Positions 32,594 through 44,414 of a stretch of 64,000 bases of DNA are shown piece by piece. The position numbers and the translations under genes are program-made. The notes under the pieces are model-generated. The model had not been told where the DNA came from. It was given only the letters and a program-made list of their open reading frames with translations, and did not search any database. How positions within the stretch are numbered: position 1 is the first letter of the stretch; each line of letters opens with the position of its first letter. Where the stretch lies: assembly GCA_047495785.1 (NCBI GenBank), contig JBLDXI010000066.1, forward strand, positions 711,701 through 775,700, read 5' to 3'. The DNA is from Lepidodermella squamata. Lineage: Eukaryota; Gastrotricha.

Positions 32594-33820
32594 ATGAACA
32601 GGTCACTGGAAAGTATTCCGATAGCCGAGAAGGTTAACAGTGCTTGGTTAAGGGTCGACCTCCCACAGCAAGGCTACGGCCACCCAAAAGAGTACTTTGT
32701 GGGGTATGCGAACGACCTATCAGCTCGCGGCCTGTCTGATCGTCTCATATTTCCGATCATAGTGGCCATTTTGTTATTAGCGCTGACAGTAGCTTGTATA
32801 ATCAACCTAATTATCTACGTACGACGTGGCGTTAAACGGGACTTTTTGATGCTAGCAACCATCTCCCATATACGCAGCATTCTCTTCGCAATTGACATAA
32901 ACATTTTATACATTGGGCCACTTGCAACTGGCGGGTGGGACTGGCCTGATTGGACCTGCAAAGCTGTTTTCGTTGGAGGTTGGATGACAGGCATTTACGG
33001 CACGAACATCGATTCTTTGATATCTTACGAACGGCGATTGTGCTTATCCTCGAAATCAATTACCTATCGATCAAACACCTTGAAAATTCTGGCTATAGCT
33101 TTCGCTCAGTTGATTTCTTGCACTTTAATGAGTTTGGCCTTCCTGGTTTGGCCATTCAATACAGCTGCAGTAAAAACTTTGATTGTTACAGGTGTAAATG
33201 ATGATAAACCATTCGCCATCTGTACGCAATGGGACTACAACTTCGTCAACGATTTCGACACTTCATTCTTGACGATTGTTTATTACGCATCAAATTACAG
33301 CTTCGCGATTCCATTTCTGGCTTACAACTACTGGAAAGCGTTCAAATCCATCGCGAGTTTGAAAGCAAGTGAAAGCCAATGCAGCACGCAAGCCATTACA
33401 TTGCAAACAACAAAATCTGGAAACGTCAAAGCAATTCCGCGATGGCAGCGTCGCGAAATCTACCTGATGAAGATGTCAGTGCTGATGTTTGTCATTTTCA
33501 TCATCACCTTCTTACCCGCATTCTGGTCAACGTAAGTCGTTTCGTTTTTTTTGGAAACGTTCAGATTAATATTTATGTTTATTTTACGATTCAGTTTCGC
33601 TCAAGCAACTTGGAGACTCGGTGCGTATGTTGTGGAGGTAGCTTGGGTGCGTAAAGTCTCCATTTGCATCATGATTTTCGGCTCGCTTGTATCAGCTATT
33701 TTGCAATCTCTCTCGCCGTCATATCTCGAAAAGCGATTCGACAGCATAGAAAGCTTGTTTTCGCGCTTTCAAAGCAGCATTTCTAAAGCGTTTCAGAGGA
33801 AAGTTGCCCCCACAGCTTGA
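32594..33820 (+). CDS. Rhodopsin-like seven-transmembrane receptor, array copy 4
   Basis: Exons 32594-33531 and 33595-33820 (63-nt intron, GTAAGT...TTCAG). The ATG at 32594 (MNRSLESIP) is the equivalent of the other array starts; an upstream open frame to 32498 is not conserved. NSAWLRVDLPQQGYGHPKEYF, TM1, RRGVKRDFLMLA, WTCKAVF, SYERRLCL, FAICTQW and FLPAFWS are all present. TM7 exon: SLSPSYLEKRFDSIESLFSRF. Most like copies 1 and 5. Ligand unknown. Confidence 0.85.
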
Positions 33821-35258
33821 AGCCCTTCTTTTCCGTTAGGAGAATAATGTGTAATGTTCGTTTGAATTTACTTGATTGATAAGTGTGGCTAGTTGCTAGT
33901 TCTGTCGACCTTTCTCTCGGAACATCTTGTCTTGTTGCATTCTTGGCGAAATTTATTGAGCCAAGCAAATCCGTGTCTTTTGTCGTCATCAATTCAGTCA
34001 CACTTCTGTTTTTCACCGTAGTCATCTTCAGATATTAAAGGCAGCATGAATCGTAGTTAACCTCAGCAACCATAGCCGGAGCAACATTTCATGTCCATAT
34101 TCCGTATTTGGTGAAAATATTTGTATTTTTTTTTAAATCAACGGAGCTACGCATTGTGTTATTTCTATTGAATATGCGCAGTTTTCCGTGAAACGTTTTT
34201 GTAAAACCGTGCTCCGTAACTTGAAAATAAACCATATTCCGTAAAAAAGCTTGAAAAAACAAAATAATTAAAAAATGTTTTTCACGTGTTCTTGCTCGAA
34301 AAATGCAATGGGAAAAAGTTTTACGCGCACCCCAAATTTAGCCATTAAATTAGGAAAATTGCGTAAATTTCATGCTTTTGACACATTCGCATTTCTGGGC
34401 CATAGCGTAAATACTCTGCATCGCAGAAAAAATCCGATTGCACCAGCAGATTCCTCATGAAAAGCTGCATAAGAAAACTATGAAAGGTCGATTTTGACAA
34501 AATTCAAGCCTTCTTTGCGCTTTGGTAAAGATTTCTCAGAAGTGCGTAAGATACGGTTTTCACTGGTCGCGGCTCATATGTTATCTCGCCTATCAGAAAT
34601 AACTGTTATAAGGTTTGAAAGGGTCGCCACGTGCTCTTTGCCCTACCTTAACCTTTAGGCCTAGTAGCGCTCGTGCCAGCAATAGCACGTGTCGCCTTTC
34701 TGTTATGTAACTAATTAATTATTTATTTCGCGCCTTAATGGCTATAAAAGCAATCAAATAATAATAATAATAAATCATTCGAGTTGATCTGCTTTACTAA
34801 ACTGCCTTTTGTATCAGCACATTCAGTCTAATTGCTACTCTGCCCCCGAACCAGGTCAGGGATACCAACCCTTCAAGGTTAATCACTACCTGGAAAACAA
34901 TTATTCTGTTCAGAAAACATTTATTCTGTTGCGTTAGACCTGGGTAGTTTCACAACATCGATAGCATCTTGTAATGTATGGTTAGTTCAGTACCATCAAC
35001 TTGGGTTTGAATTTAGCTTAAGGTTAGGGTTAGGTTCAGGGTTCGAGAACGACGTCTCACCATACCTCTGGGAGATAATTTTCAAAAACGTCAGGATTGT
35101 TTTTCACAAATAGCTGGAAACTTCATTCGCTACTTCACAATAGAATGATTGGTACATAATTCGTCATTAGCAAGATATTCCCTGAACCCTTTTCCCGTAT
35201 ATTGCTTTGACAAGTGTTAGCGCCTTTTATATGTATCCTTTATTGGAGAACAGAAAAG
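33821..35258. other. Intergenic region
   Basis: 1.4 kb without a supportable gene. Contains a short AAT microsatellite (about 34756-34775) and a few GTTAGG-like words near 35021. No transposon recognised. Confidence 0.3.
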
Positions 35259-35465
35259 AGAGGTCTGTTCTGATAAAAAGACAACGCCCAAACATTTCCG
35301 ATGTCCACAGCAGGGTTTAGCATTCCTTTTGGTCGCCACGCATTTTTACGGCTGAATTGCAGTTAAATCTTCCGGGGAAAAGGTCTGGTTATGACTGAAA
35401 TCATGTTTGATCCATTGACAGGATGGAACGCTTAAAGTTAAAGCATTAGTCAGGTGCCTCTCCGT
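35259..35465 (+). promoter_or_regulatory. Conserved upstream block of GPCR copy 5
   Basis: Matches the blocks at 27070-27290 and 29521-29700, including AGAGGTCTGTTCTGAT, ACATTTCCGATGTCCACA, CCTTTTGGTCGCCACGCATT, TCTTCCGGGGAAAA and GACAGGATGGAACGC. Ends about 125 bp before the receptor ATG. Confidence 0.55.
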
Positions 35466-35589
35466 CTGCTTTTAGCATGTCCTTGATTAATATCAACTCA
35501 TAAAGCTTGAGGCCACGTCTTTTTCCATATTATCACACACAAAACCTGTTGAAACTTGAAACTCAATCATAATATAAATTTCAAGAACA

Positions 35590-36804
35590 ATGAACAAGTC
35601 TAACGAAAGCATTCCTCGAGCTGAGATGGTTAACAGTGGTTGGCTGAGAGTTGACCTTCCACAGCAAGGCTACGGCCACCCAAAGGAGTACTACATCGGC
35701 TATGCACACGATTTGTCATATCGTGGCCTGTCCGATCGACTCATATGTCCGATCATAGTAGCGCTATTGCTGGTAGCGCTGATAGCAGCTTGTACTGTCA
35801 ATCTAGCAATCTACATACGACGAGGGGTCAAGCGGGACTTTCTGATGCTAGCAACCATCTCACATATTCGCAGCATTTCTTTCGCAGCGAATATACTTAT
35901 GATATGCTTGGGGGCAGTTGAAACAGGCAGCTGGCTCTGGCCTGACTGGACCTGCAAGGCTGTCTTCGTTGGGGCTTGGATTACAGGAATTTACGGAACG
36001 AACATCGATTCGTTGATATCGTACGAGCGCAGATTGTGCCTATCCTCAAAATCGATCAATTATCGATCAAACACCGTGAAAATTCTGGCTATGGCTCTTG
36101 TTATGCTCATTTCATGCACCTTGATGAGTTTAGCATTTTTAGTTTGGCCATTCAGTACAATAGCGGTTAAAACGTTGATTGTCATTGGGGTGAATGATGA
36201 AAAACCGATTGCACTCTGCACCCAATGGGATGTTAACTTCATCAATGATTTCGACACTTCGTTTTTGATGATTGTGTATTACGGTTCAAATTACAGCTTG
36301 GCGATTCCCTTTCTCGCCTACAACTATTGGAAGGCGTTCCAGTCGATTGCGAGGTTGCAGGCCAGCGAAACCTTACGCAGCGGACAAACGGTTACATTTC
36401 AGACAACTAAATCTGGTCATCTGAAAGCTGTTCCACGGTGGCAGCGTCGAGAAATTTACCTAATGAAGCTCTCTGTCCTGATGTTTGTCATTTTCGTCAT
36501 TACTTTCTTGCCCGCTTTCTGGTCCACGTATGTTGTTTTTCCGTAAAATTCATACGCTATATTAATTTTTGTATTTAGTATCGCTCTAGCAACTTGGAAA
36601 CTCGGCGCGGATGTTGTGGAGTTAGGTTGGGTGCGGAAATTCTCGATTTGCGTCATGATTTTCGGATCGCTTGTATCAGCTATTCTGCAGTCTCTCTCAC
36701 CGTCGTATCTAGAAAAACGATTCGACAGCATCGGAAATTTGTGTTCCCGATTGGAAAGCATAATTTCAAAAGCATTTCGAAGCAACGATGTTTCCGTAGT
36801 TTGA
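35590..36804 (+). CDS. Rhodopsin-like seven-transmembrane receptor, array copy 5
   Basis: Exons 35590-36527 and 36579-36804 (51-nt intron). About 387 residues. TM1 roughly 51-75, TM2 84-108, TM3 121-145 with Cys122, ERR 146-148, TM4 164-187, Cys210 in the second extracellular loop, TM5 224-248, TM6 288-312 with FLPAFW, TM7 in the second exon ending SLSPSYLEKRF. The Cys122-Cys210 pair, the acidic-Arg motif at the end of TM3 and the Pro in TM7 support a class A (rhodopsin-like) receptor, though DRY and NPxxY are both altered. Ligand unknown. Confidence 0.85.
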
Positions 36805-37152
36805 AGTCCTACTTGGGCTATGTGTTTTTCCGCTTCTATAATTATCATTTTACGTCCGTGTGTAGCTCATTCTACCGATCTTACAGACTGTTTTCTTGCC
36901 ATCTTGGACAAAATAAATCGATTCTCAGACCTGTCTCTTTTCGCAATCAAGTCAGTCATTGTTCTGGTTTTATCAAGTCATTTCAGATAGACTTGGAGGA
37001 ATGAAAAATTCTTGACATCTGACATCGTAGCCAATTATTTGACCGAAAGACATCGCATTTCTTGGCAGATGCAATATATCCATCTATACTGCAATATATA
37101 CTACGGGAAGCTAAATGCGAATCGCTGAACAAATCAGAATGCTCAAGCTCAG

Positions 37153-37362
37153 TTATGTCGTAGCATTGAAGAGTTCTGAGAACGAAAGAACAAAAATTGG
37201 TTGAAGCACAGCAAAAATGTCAAACCACAAAATAGGAGATAGGAGTAGCGGCGTTAGGGTACGCTGATCAATTTCAGCCATCAGCAGCATGGTGACGATG
37301 GCTAGCGATGAGCACACGAAGATGAGCCATTGACAACCGCAGCTAGGCGGGACATGCTGCAA
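37153..37362 (-). CDS. Possible exon of a small membrane protein (doubtful)
   Basis: A minus-strand frame with two strongly hydrophobic stretches (WLIFVCSSLAIVTMLLM and LLLSPILWFDIFAVLQPIFVLS) and no counterpart among the plus-strand families. Further hydrophobic minus-strand frames occur at 38870-39010 and 39190-39305 (LPLVFFQLLIPIAVMAGLIF). They could be exons of one multi-pass membrane gene spanning 37.1-39.3 kb, but I could not link them by phase-consistent introns, and the truncated receptor copy sits between them. Low confidence. Confidence 0.25.
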   Translation of the reverse strand: MQHVPPSCGCQWLIFVCSSLAIVTMLLMAEIDQRTLTPLLLSPILWFDIFAVLQPIFVLSFSELFNATT

Positions 37363-37681
37363 TCATTCAGCAGATTGTAATTAGCCTTGGGGATTTCTTG
37401 AAATGCAGCTTCATTTTAGCTAACACGCATTTTCCTTCTCTTCCTAATGTTACTTCGATATTCCGGATATCCCGCAGCGGTGGTCTTACACGTCGTTGAA
37501 AGAATCCTCATCAGTTTGCTGCCTTTCAAACTCGAGCAACAGTCAGATTGCATTTGACTATCGACAGAATGAATCCTGTCCACGCAAAAATTAATCTGAA
37601 CGAAAAGCTTCCGGTGACAATGTCTTCATTATCGCGGATATGTTACTAACCGGAGGACCCATTCGAATCAATTGAAACGCG

Positions 37682-38026
37682 ATGAACAGGTCTAAGGAAT
37701 ATTTTCCGCGAGCAGAATTTATTAACAGTGGTTGGGTTAGAGTCGACCTTCCACAGCAAGGTTACGGCCGCCCCAAAGAGTACTACGTCGGGTATGCACA
37801 CGACCTATCAGCTCACGGCCTGGCTGACCGCCTCATTTTCCCGATTATTGTGGCCATTTTGTTGGTAGCTCTGATAGTAGCTTGCATTGTCAACATAAGA
37901 TTCTACGTGCGACGCGGGGTCAAACGCGACTTCATAGTGACGCCAACTTTGCGTGGCCGTTTTCAACCAAGCGGAACGGGATTCTGCGGCAAAATCAATT
38001 ATTTCTCAATTATTTGTTGTAAATAA
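37682..38026 (+). pseudogene. Truncated receptor copy (extracellular segment and TM1 only)
   Basis: From the ATG at 37682 the frame matches the receptor array through RRGVKRDF (codon 84, about 37933). Homology then ends abruptly, and the remaining ~30 codons are unrelated sequence before a TAA at 38024-38026. No TM2-TM7 sequence is found downstream. The 5' flank (GAAAAGCTTCCGGTGACA) is shared with the relic at 31476. The end point looks like a rearrangement or insertion breakpoint. Non-functional as a receptor. Confidence 0.75.
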
Positions 38027-41000
38027 ATTAGTTAGTGAAAGTTATTATTAATTTCATAAAGAAAATAATTAAATTTTCGCGTTTCTATGGCGATTGGGAT
38101 TGTTTATCGGCTGAAGTAGTCTCGCGTCGCCTCGCGTTTGCTGGTGCTGAGGCGTCAAGTGGCTAACGTGAGGTGGGTTAAGCTGGACTTGTACGTTTCC
38201 TGTTCGTTATCGGCCGATATATCCGTGTTGTAGGTGTACGATCCTACTCCTGAGCATCCTCAGATTGTATAAACAGCCAGCCAAGTTCAGCACGCCTCAA
38301 TATGCCTTCCTCAATCTAAGTATCTGTGAAACCTGCGGTATTGTTACTCAAGAGTAAACGAATTATCCCTTCCAATCTCATCCGTAGTTGAATTGCATCA
38401 TTGAAGATGGTGAAAAAGAAATGATTACGAGTTCTGTTTTGTTCACATCCATTTATTGGCTATGGAAACAAGGAATCGACAATCTATAATGCGAATTTAA
38501 TCGATAATGCGAAAGATCTCATAGCAAGGTATCGTTCAACTCAGGAACTAAGGAGTCGTAGGTGACATAAATAAAAAATGATCTGCCCACCAAGCTTTTT
38601 GTACTTTGTATTACAAAAAACGAGGAAACAGTGATGGCTAATGGATAAATCGCACGACTCAATACTGTGAAAAACAATCTTCAAGACAGCTGGCTGCACA
38701 AAATTATAGACTAAATTTGATCAAGTTGGAACGAGGAATTACGAAGCCAAAGTAGTGTTAGATAACAAGTGAAATCATACCAGCAGCCAGCAACTGAGCA
38801 ACGAGGAGACGCAATTTTTTAAACGAATTTCAGACACCCCATGACTGTTATTAACTCCAAATGAAACCTTGCTAATGAACTCTAATGAATTTCAGAACAG
38901 GTAGATGAATCGAATGATGCAGCCAATAAAAAACAAGAACAGATAATTGCACAGAGGAATCCGTAGTTTCGAGTACCAAGAAATAAGCTAAGCATGCCCG
39001 TTCACAAATTTCGCGGAAGACGAGACGCAGTCTTAAATGAAGATCAATCACGCAAAACAGAGGTAGGGCATGACGGCGGGTGTAGCAATACCGTATATAT
39101 GAAATCACTCCACTTTTATGATTTTCAGGCAGAAAATTGTTGACCAAGTTATTCAAATCAATTGTGAGAATTATAGATCTAATCTTATATCAAAGCAGGT
39201 ATTCAAGGTCGCAAACACGGAACAACAGCAAGCTTCAAACAAAAAGATAAGACCGGCCATCACTGCAATAGGTATCAGCAGTTGGAAAAACACCAGAGGA
39301 AGCTGAAGCTTTATATTGAACGGATGTTTTCATTCGACGAGAGAGTTCCGAAGCGAAGCGCAGGCTGCGTTGAAATTGTTGAGTTAGCTCGAAATTTGCG
39401 GCTTATCGACTCACAATCGACCCGCAAATAGATTTCGACAAGGCTGAAACACAAATCAAATTGTAAATTCGATGAAAAAATTAGAAATAAATTAAAAATT
39501 TGATTGGCAAAATACCGTATTACCGCGCTTTGAGTGTCATGCCACTATAGCTCGTTTTACAGTGGCATGTCACTATGCCCCGTTTATAGTGACATGCCAG
39601 ATTAAATTTTAATGCAAAACATTAGGTGCCACTATAATCGAGGAAATTCAACAAGGGTCAATTATGTTTCACTTTATAGTGACATGACACTCAAAGCGCG
39701 GTAATACGGTATGAGAATACGGTAAAGTCGATTGGGTGACTAAACAAGAGGGACATCTTTGAACTTGAGAGGATTAACTGAAGAAGATAAATGAAATTCC
39801 CATACATTTTCATTGCCTTAAATTTGCCAGAATTATTCGCAATTTATTCGCAATATGCAAATCAATGAAATGGAAGAATTTTTTTTTATGCGAATCGTTT
39901 CTAGTGAATAAAACTCAAGCACAGTAACAGCAATTCCTTCGCAATTAAAGTTTTCGAAATTAGTAAGGGTGTGCCAAGTGCGCACCCTAAATTTATCGAT
40001 TCCAAGTATCGAGTTTAGTAATCAGTAATTTTCCCGATATCAGCTGTCTTGGAACCTAACATCGATCATTTTTCTACGTAGCTTAGGGCACCATGTAGCT
40101 ACAATACAAAAATCCAAGGATCAGGCAAGACATCAGTATCGATCGAAAACCGAAAACGCCAAAATCGGAAAGAATCAGAAAAATGTAGTGCCAGGATGCT
40201 CAAATTTAGTGCTGGATCCTCATTTTTAGTTGTGGAAATGTTTGGACCTAATTAGTAATGGTTGAGATACGATGTATTCAAGACGAAAATTACACATCGC
40301 CCATTCGTGATACCCAAAATACAGGCTAGCTCTATGCCCGGAAAGGAGCAACTGGACCAATGTTTAGTCTGACTTGCTTTGGAATCACTTGAAATGAGTA
40401 AAAAATGCCGTGAAATCCGAAATAGAAGACAAAACCACGTTCATAGGGCAGGCGTCGGTCTTAATTCATAACAAAACAATGCGATTTCATAGCATTTATC
40501 GAGCGTTTTTCAAAAGCGTTCAGCATTCAAGAAAGTTAGCATTTAGCATTGGAAAAAATATTACTTGGGTAAAATTGAGAGCAAAAAATGTGACGAGGCA
40601 TCCGTAAATTCTTCCCGATTATTTGACGTTTTTATTGACTTTCTGCACGGGCGGAAAAATGTGAAAAATTACTACCAAAGGGATCGAAAAACGATTTTTC
40701 TATTCACCTGATTTAGACCGGATATATTTTATTTGGAGAGGGCGGTACATTTGAAAAATGGGTAACGAAGCCAGCGAAATGGGATGCCTACGTCCACGAT
40801 TTTTTGATACTGGTTAGATACAATTTTTGGGCCGGCGGAAAAATGTGAAAATTCCTATCTAAGACAGCGGCAGGCCGTGCCTCTACCCGCGGTTTTTCTC
40901 AATTTATAAATTCAGAATAATGCATTTTCCTCATTTTGGCGCATTATAGACTTCAGTACCTATTCTCACCGATTTACCGGGGAAACAAATAAGTTCACTG

Positions 41001-41399
41001 CGAGGAAACCACGACTAAAGCTCGATCGGAATTATCGGTATATTCAACTTAAGTGAAGTTAATCTGGATTCATCAGATTGTTCCTGCCAAAAATGCCGGG
41101 CCGGCCTTCGGCAATCTATATGAAAATTACGGGAATATATCGGAGAAAAGTCCGAGAAATTTTTCAGTAACCCTGGATTTTTAAAAATAAAATGCCGAAT
41201 TTTCATTAAAGCTATCAACGAATAAATTCTGAAATTTAGGGCATGCATGCTGCTGAAATTAGACAAATTATGAGTGTTTTCGATGCAAATGTTTGGCAAA
41301 TGGTAACTCAAAGATCCCGCACATTTTTTCGATGACAAATGATATTTAATTAATCGGCTGATAATTTTGCCCATCAGGTAAAAATAAGCAAATTCTTAC
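38027..41399. other. Gene-poor AT-rich region
   Basis: 3.4 kb in which I support no coding gene. It contains the MITE at 39513-39711 and hydrophobic minus-strand frames near 38870-39305 mentioned under 37153. The rest is unassigned; no LTR, LINE or transposase text was recognised. Confidence 0.35.
39513..39711. mobile_element. MITE with ~35-bp terminal inverted repeats
   Basis: The left end TACCGTATTACCGCGCTTTG... and the right end ...CAAAGCGCGGTAATACGGTA are near-perfect inverted complements for about 35 bp, including the adjoining GAGTGTCATGxCACTATA. The element is about 199 bp, begins and ends with TA (a possible TA target duplication, as for Tc1/mariner-type MITEs), and has no coding capacity. 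Internally it repeats the word AGTGxCATG in both orientations. Confidence 0.75.
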
Positions 41400-42930
41400 C
41401 AATTCATCGATGAGGCATGTTGACTAGATCTCGACGTATGATAGAGCCAGCGCCCTCATCAACCAATCATTCAATTGACATTCCTGCATCCCGAATAACA
41501 CGCGATCCTCTTTCATGGGTTGCTTGGGCCGGTGGTGGCGCCGGTGGTTGGCGACCCTGGTGCTGTTTTGTCACGCTCGCCGTAGTCGTGCTGGCGCATT
41601 CTGTGGAGGCCACGCTCGCTGGTCGCTGTGTTGAGCGCGAGAATGTAACACTTTCCAATCGACTCGAAAAATTGAAATGCGGCATCTGAAAATAAGAGAA
41701 AATAGCTTTGATGACGTGGGTTTTTTCATGATGCCATTTTTGTCGAGAAGTCCGAAGTTCGACATGCATACGAAAAGATCCATATTTTCCCGCAAAAAAC
41801 CCGAATTTTGTCCGAATTTTGTAGACATGGTGAATAAAAAAGCTTCAACTTGCCTATAAAAATCAATGGTCTTTCACTGAATTTTGGTCGGTCATAGAAG
41901 GATAGAAAGCCAGGGATATAAAATAGGAAATAGGTGGTAATAATGCGCAGTTACGGTAAAAATGTATCTCTTCACACTTTTCAAAGCTGGACATATATTT
42001 TTGTAAAACAAATTTGAAATTGTAATGAGAACTACGAAATCAGACGACGTAACCCCATTTTTAATGCGGAAAAGAGGGTGCAAATTATCTGATGAAATTT
42101 GGCAGGCACTAATCTTCCAATCATAATACCGATTTTGGAACGCGAAGGAAATTGCTTTGAATGAGTCAAGAAATCGGAGGGCGACCTTCGTCAAAGAATT
42201 GAACCTCGATTCAAGGCATCTATTCCTGTTTATAGCACGGCATTGCATTTTAAGAAACACCTTGGAATCCCAGAATCGTCCTTATTCAAGTCAACACACC
42301 TTTCGCCATTTGTTGGAAAATATAGAAAATACGCCAAACCCCATTTTTCACTTGCTACCGGTCAAATAAAAATCAGGTATATTTTCTTCGATGCATCAAT
42401 CAAAAAAGGGAATCGGCTGATATTTTTGCCAATCAGATGAAAAAGGAATAAGAAAATTATTACCGATGGCTGGGACATGCTGACTGTATCTTGACGCTTG
42501 ATGTGGGAGCCAATTCACTCGTCAACCTGTTATTCGATTAGCAATCCTTGTTACCCGCCTAACACGCCTCGAGTTGCTAGGGCTGGTGGTGGTGCCGGTT
42601 GTAGTCGAGTTAGGTTGTAGTGGTGCTGGTGTCGCTTTTTCACGCTCGCCGTGTTGACGCAAACTACGATTGCCGCGCTCGCTGGTCATGGTGCAGAGCG
42701 CGAGAATGTCCCACTTTCCAATCGACTCGAAAATTTGAAAAATCATCTGAAAATAAGAAAATAGCTTTAATGACTTGGCTTTTTCACGATGTAATGAGAA
42801 GGTGGAGGCCAATACGAACATTTTCATAAATATCTCGCAAAGAAGCCGGAATTTCGTTCAACGTTGTGGACATTGTAAAGTTTGAAACCTCTCATGTTAG
42901 CCGAAAAATTATGATCGGTCTTTCATTCAA
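41400..42930. repeat. Two diverged copies of a ~0.5 kb repeat (third fragment at 43370-43440)
   Basis: 41400-41880 and 42460-42930 share ordered words: GGCATGTTGACT/GACATGCTGACT, CACGCTCGCCGT, GCGCTCGCTGGTC, GAGCGCGAGAATGT, ACTTTCCAATCGACTCGAAAA, CATCTGAAAATAAG, AAATAGCTTT(G/A)ATGAC. The upstream ~60 bp (CGGCTGATAATTTTGCC versus CGGCTGATATTTTTGCC) is also shared. 43370-43440 begins with the same TTACCGATGGCT word. No coding function supported; unclassified repeat. Confidence 0.6.
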
Positions 42931-44414
42931 TTTTCGTCTGTCATAATTCATCACTTGAATGGGAATATCAATTTTTAGGGAACTTGTGCCAATGATAGTC
43001 AACCGATCAAACCAATCTATCCGGGAAAAATTATTCATGGGTCTGAATTATTTAATTGCGGCTACATTATTTTTTCGACGTTCATCAATTCTTAACATAC
43101 GACATAATATTAGTATAGACTGTCCACTCACGAGAAAAGGGGTTTAACGCCATGCCTATGATTATAAAATTCTAAAGGAAAAATTCTCGAAACATTCCAA
43201 TTATTCTAATTCTAAGGCTAATTATTTGTGATCACCTTTCTCGAAATGTTTCCTAAAAACGACCGAGCGATGACAAAATGAAATACCGATTTGTTTCAAA
43301 TTTGCAATGTTTGAAAATTCAAAATGAAAATTTTCAAATTCAAGAAGCCTGAAAAAACAGAGGAAATAATTACCGATGGCTCATTGATCGATGCCGACGA
43401 AAATTGGCGTCTTATATCAGAGCCAGAATCTTGATCGGGTCGCCATTCGATTTCAAATCCGGCTGAGCAGACGACTTGCGGACATAGGGGCCTGCTTCTG
43501 CTTTTGCGTTGCTAGGCCACACTGCAGCAGCTTTAATGGGGCAGGAGGTGTTATCTCACTCAGTCTTCTCCGATTTGTGCCCACTCTAGATGGCAAGTGG
43601 ATGGATGTTGAGGTGGACAAGTCCCAATTTTCAGCGGCGTCGGATAGCGACCCGCCATCTAAAAAGAACGATGAAAAACAATAAATTGGAAAAATCAACA
43701 CATAATTTCCCTAAGTGATTGTAGACAAAGTATCGATGCTCCAAGGCTAACATTAGGTCTTCAAATTGTATAAAATCTACCTTAGATGGCCTCTGGACTC
43801 ATGTCTTACTTTTTGAAAAAAATTAACAGCGAGCGGGAAAAAATAGTTTGATTTAATCTAAGATCTAAGGTATGCAGGAATTTTTTTACCCAGTTGGAAA
43901 ATATTTACCGTATTATTTGTTCCAATATTGGCCCATTCGCTAATAATCGCCATCCCTAATGGTAGCCCCGGTTTGAGAGGTCAAGTCGGTTCGAAAACAT
44001 AAAAAATGAACGATTAACCAAAATATAGTTTTTGAACTTTTCAAAATATCGAGGTTGAAATTTTAGTAGCCCGGGCTGCTATAGGAACTAATAGTTATTC
44101 GGATTATTTTTTTCTACCGGGCAACTTTCTACAAGTCGTAAATGAAGGATTTAAAAAGCGATAAAGCGAGGTTGAAATCGTTTAATTTTTCAGTATATTA
44201 TTCCCATTCATAAGCCTGTATCCGACTCGGCTGCGCGAGAACTCTGAAGATTTTGAATCTTTTCGGAACGCGTTCTGTGTATTGCAGCAAAATTCCCTAT
44301 ATTCCGGATATTCTTCAACATTTCTGAAAATGTGATTTTTTTCAAGTCGATAATCATCAATCAGGAGTGGTTCTTTCATTTTCTCTACACTGGAAGATCG
44401 ATAATCGATTTATT
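42931..44414. other. Gene-poor AT-rich region
   Basis: Contains the third repeat fragment (43370-43440). The open frame at 43391-43684 begins inside that fragment and shows no recognisable protein, so it is not called. Nothing else recognised. Confidence 0.3.

Noticed and set aside
35021-35040. GTTAGG-like words resembling telomeric repeat
   Set aside because: Only two or three degenerate units; too few to call an interstitial telomeric repeat.
41467-41769. 100-residue minus-strand frame with Pro-rich patch
   Set aside because: Falls inside the duplicated non-coding repeat; the equivalent frame in the second copy is not conserved.
43391-43684. 97-residue plus-strand frame
   Set aside because: Begins in a repeat fragment and overlaps an equally long frame on the other strand; no family recognised.
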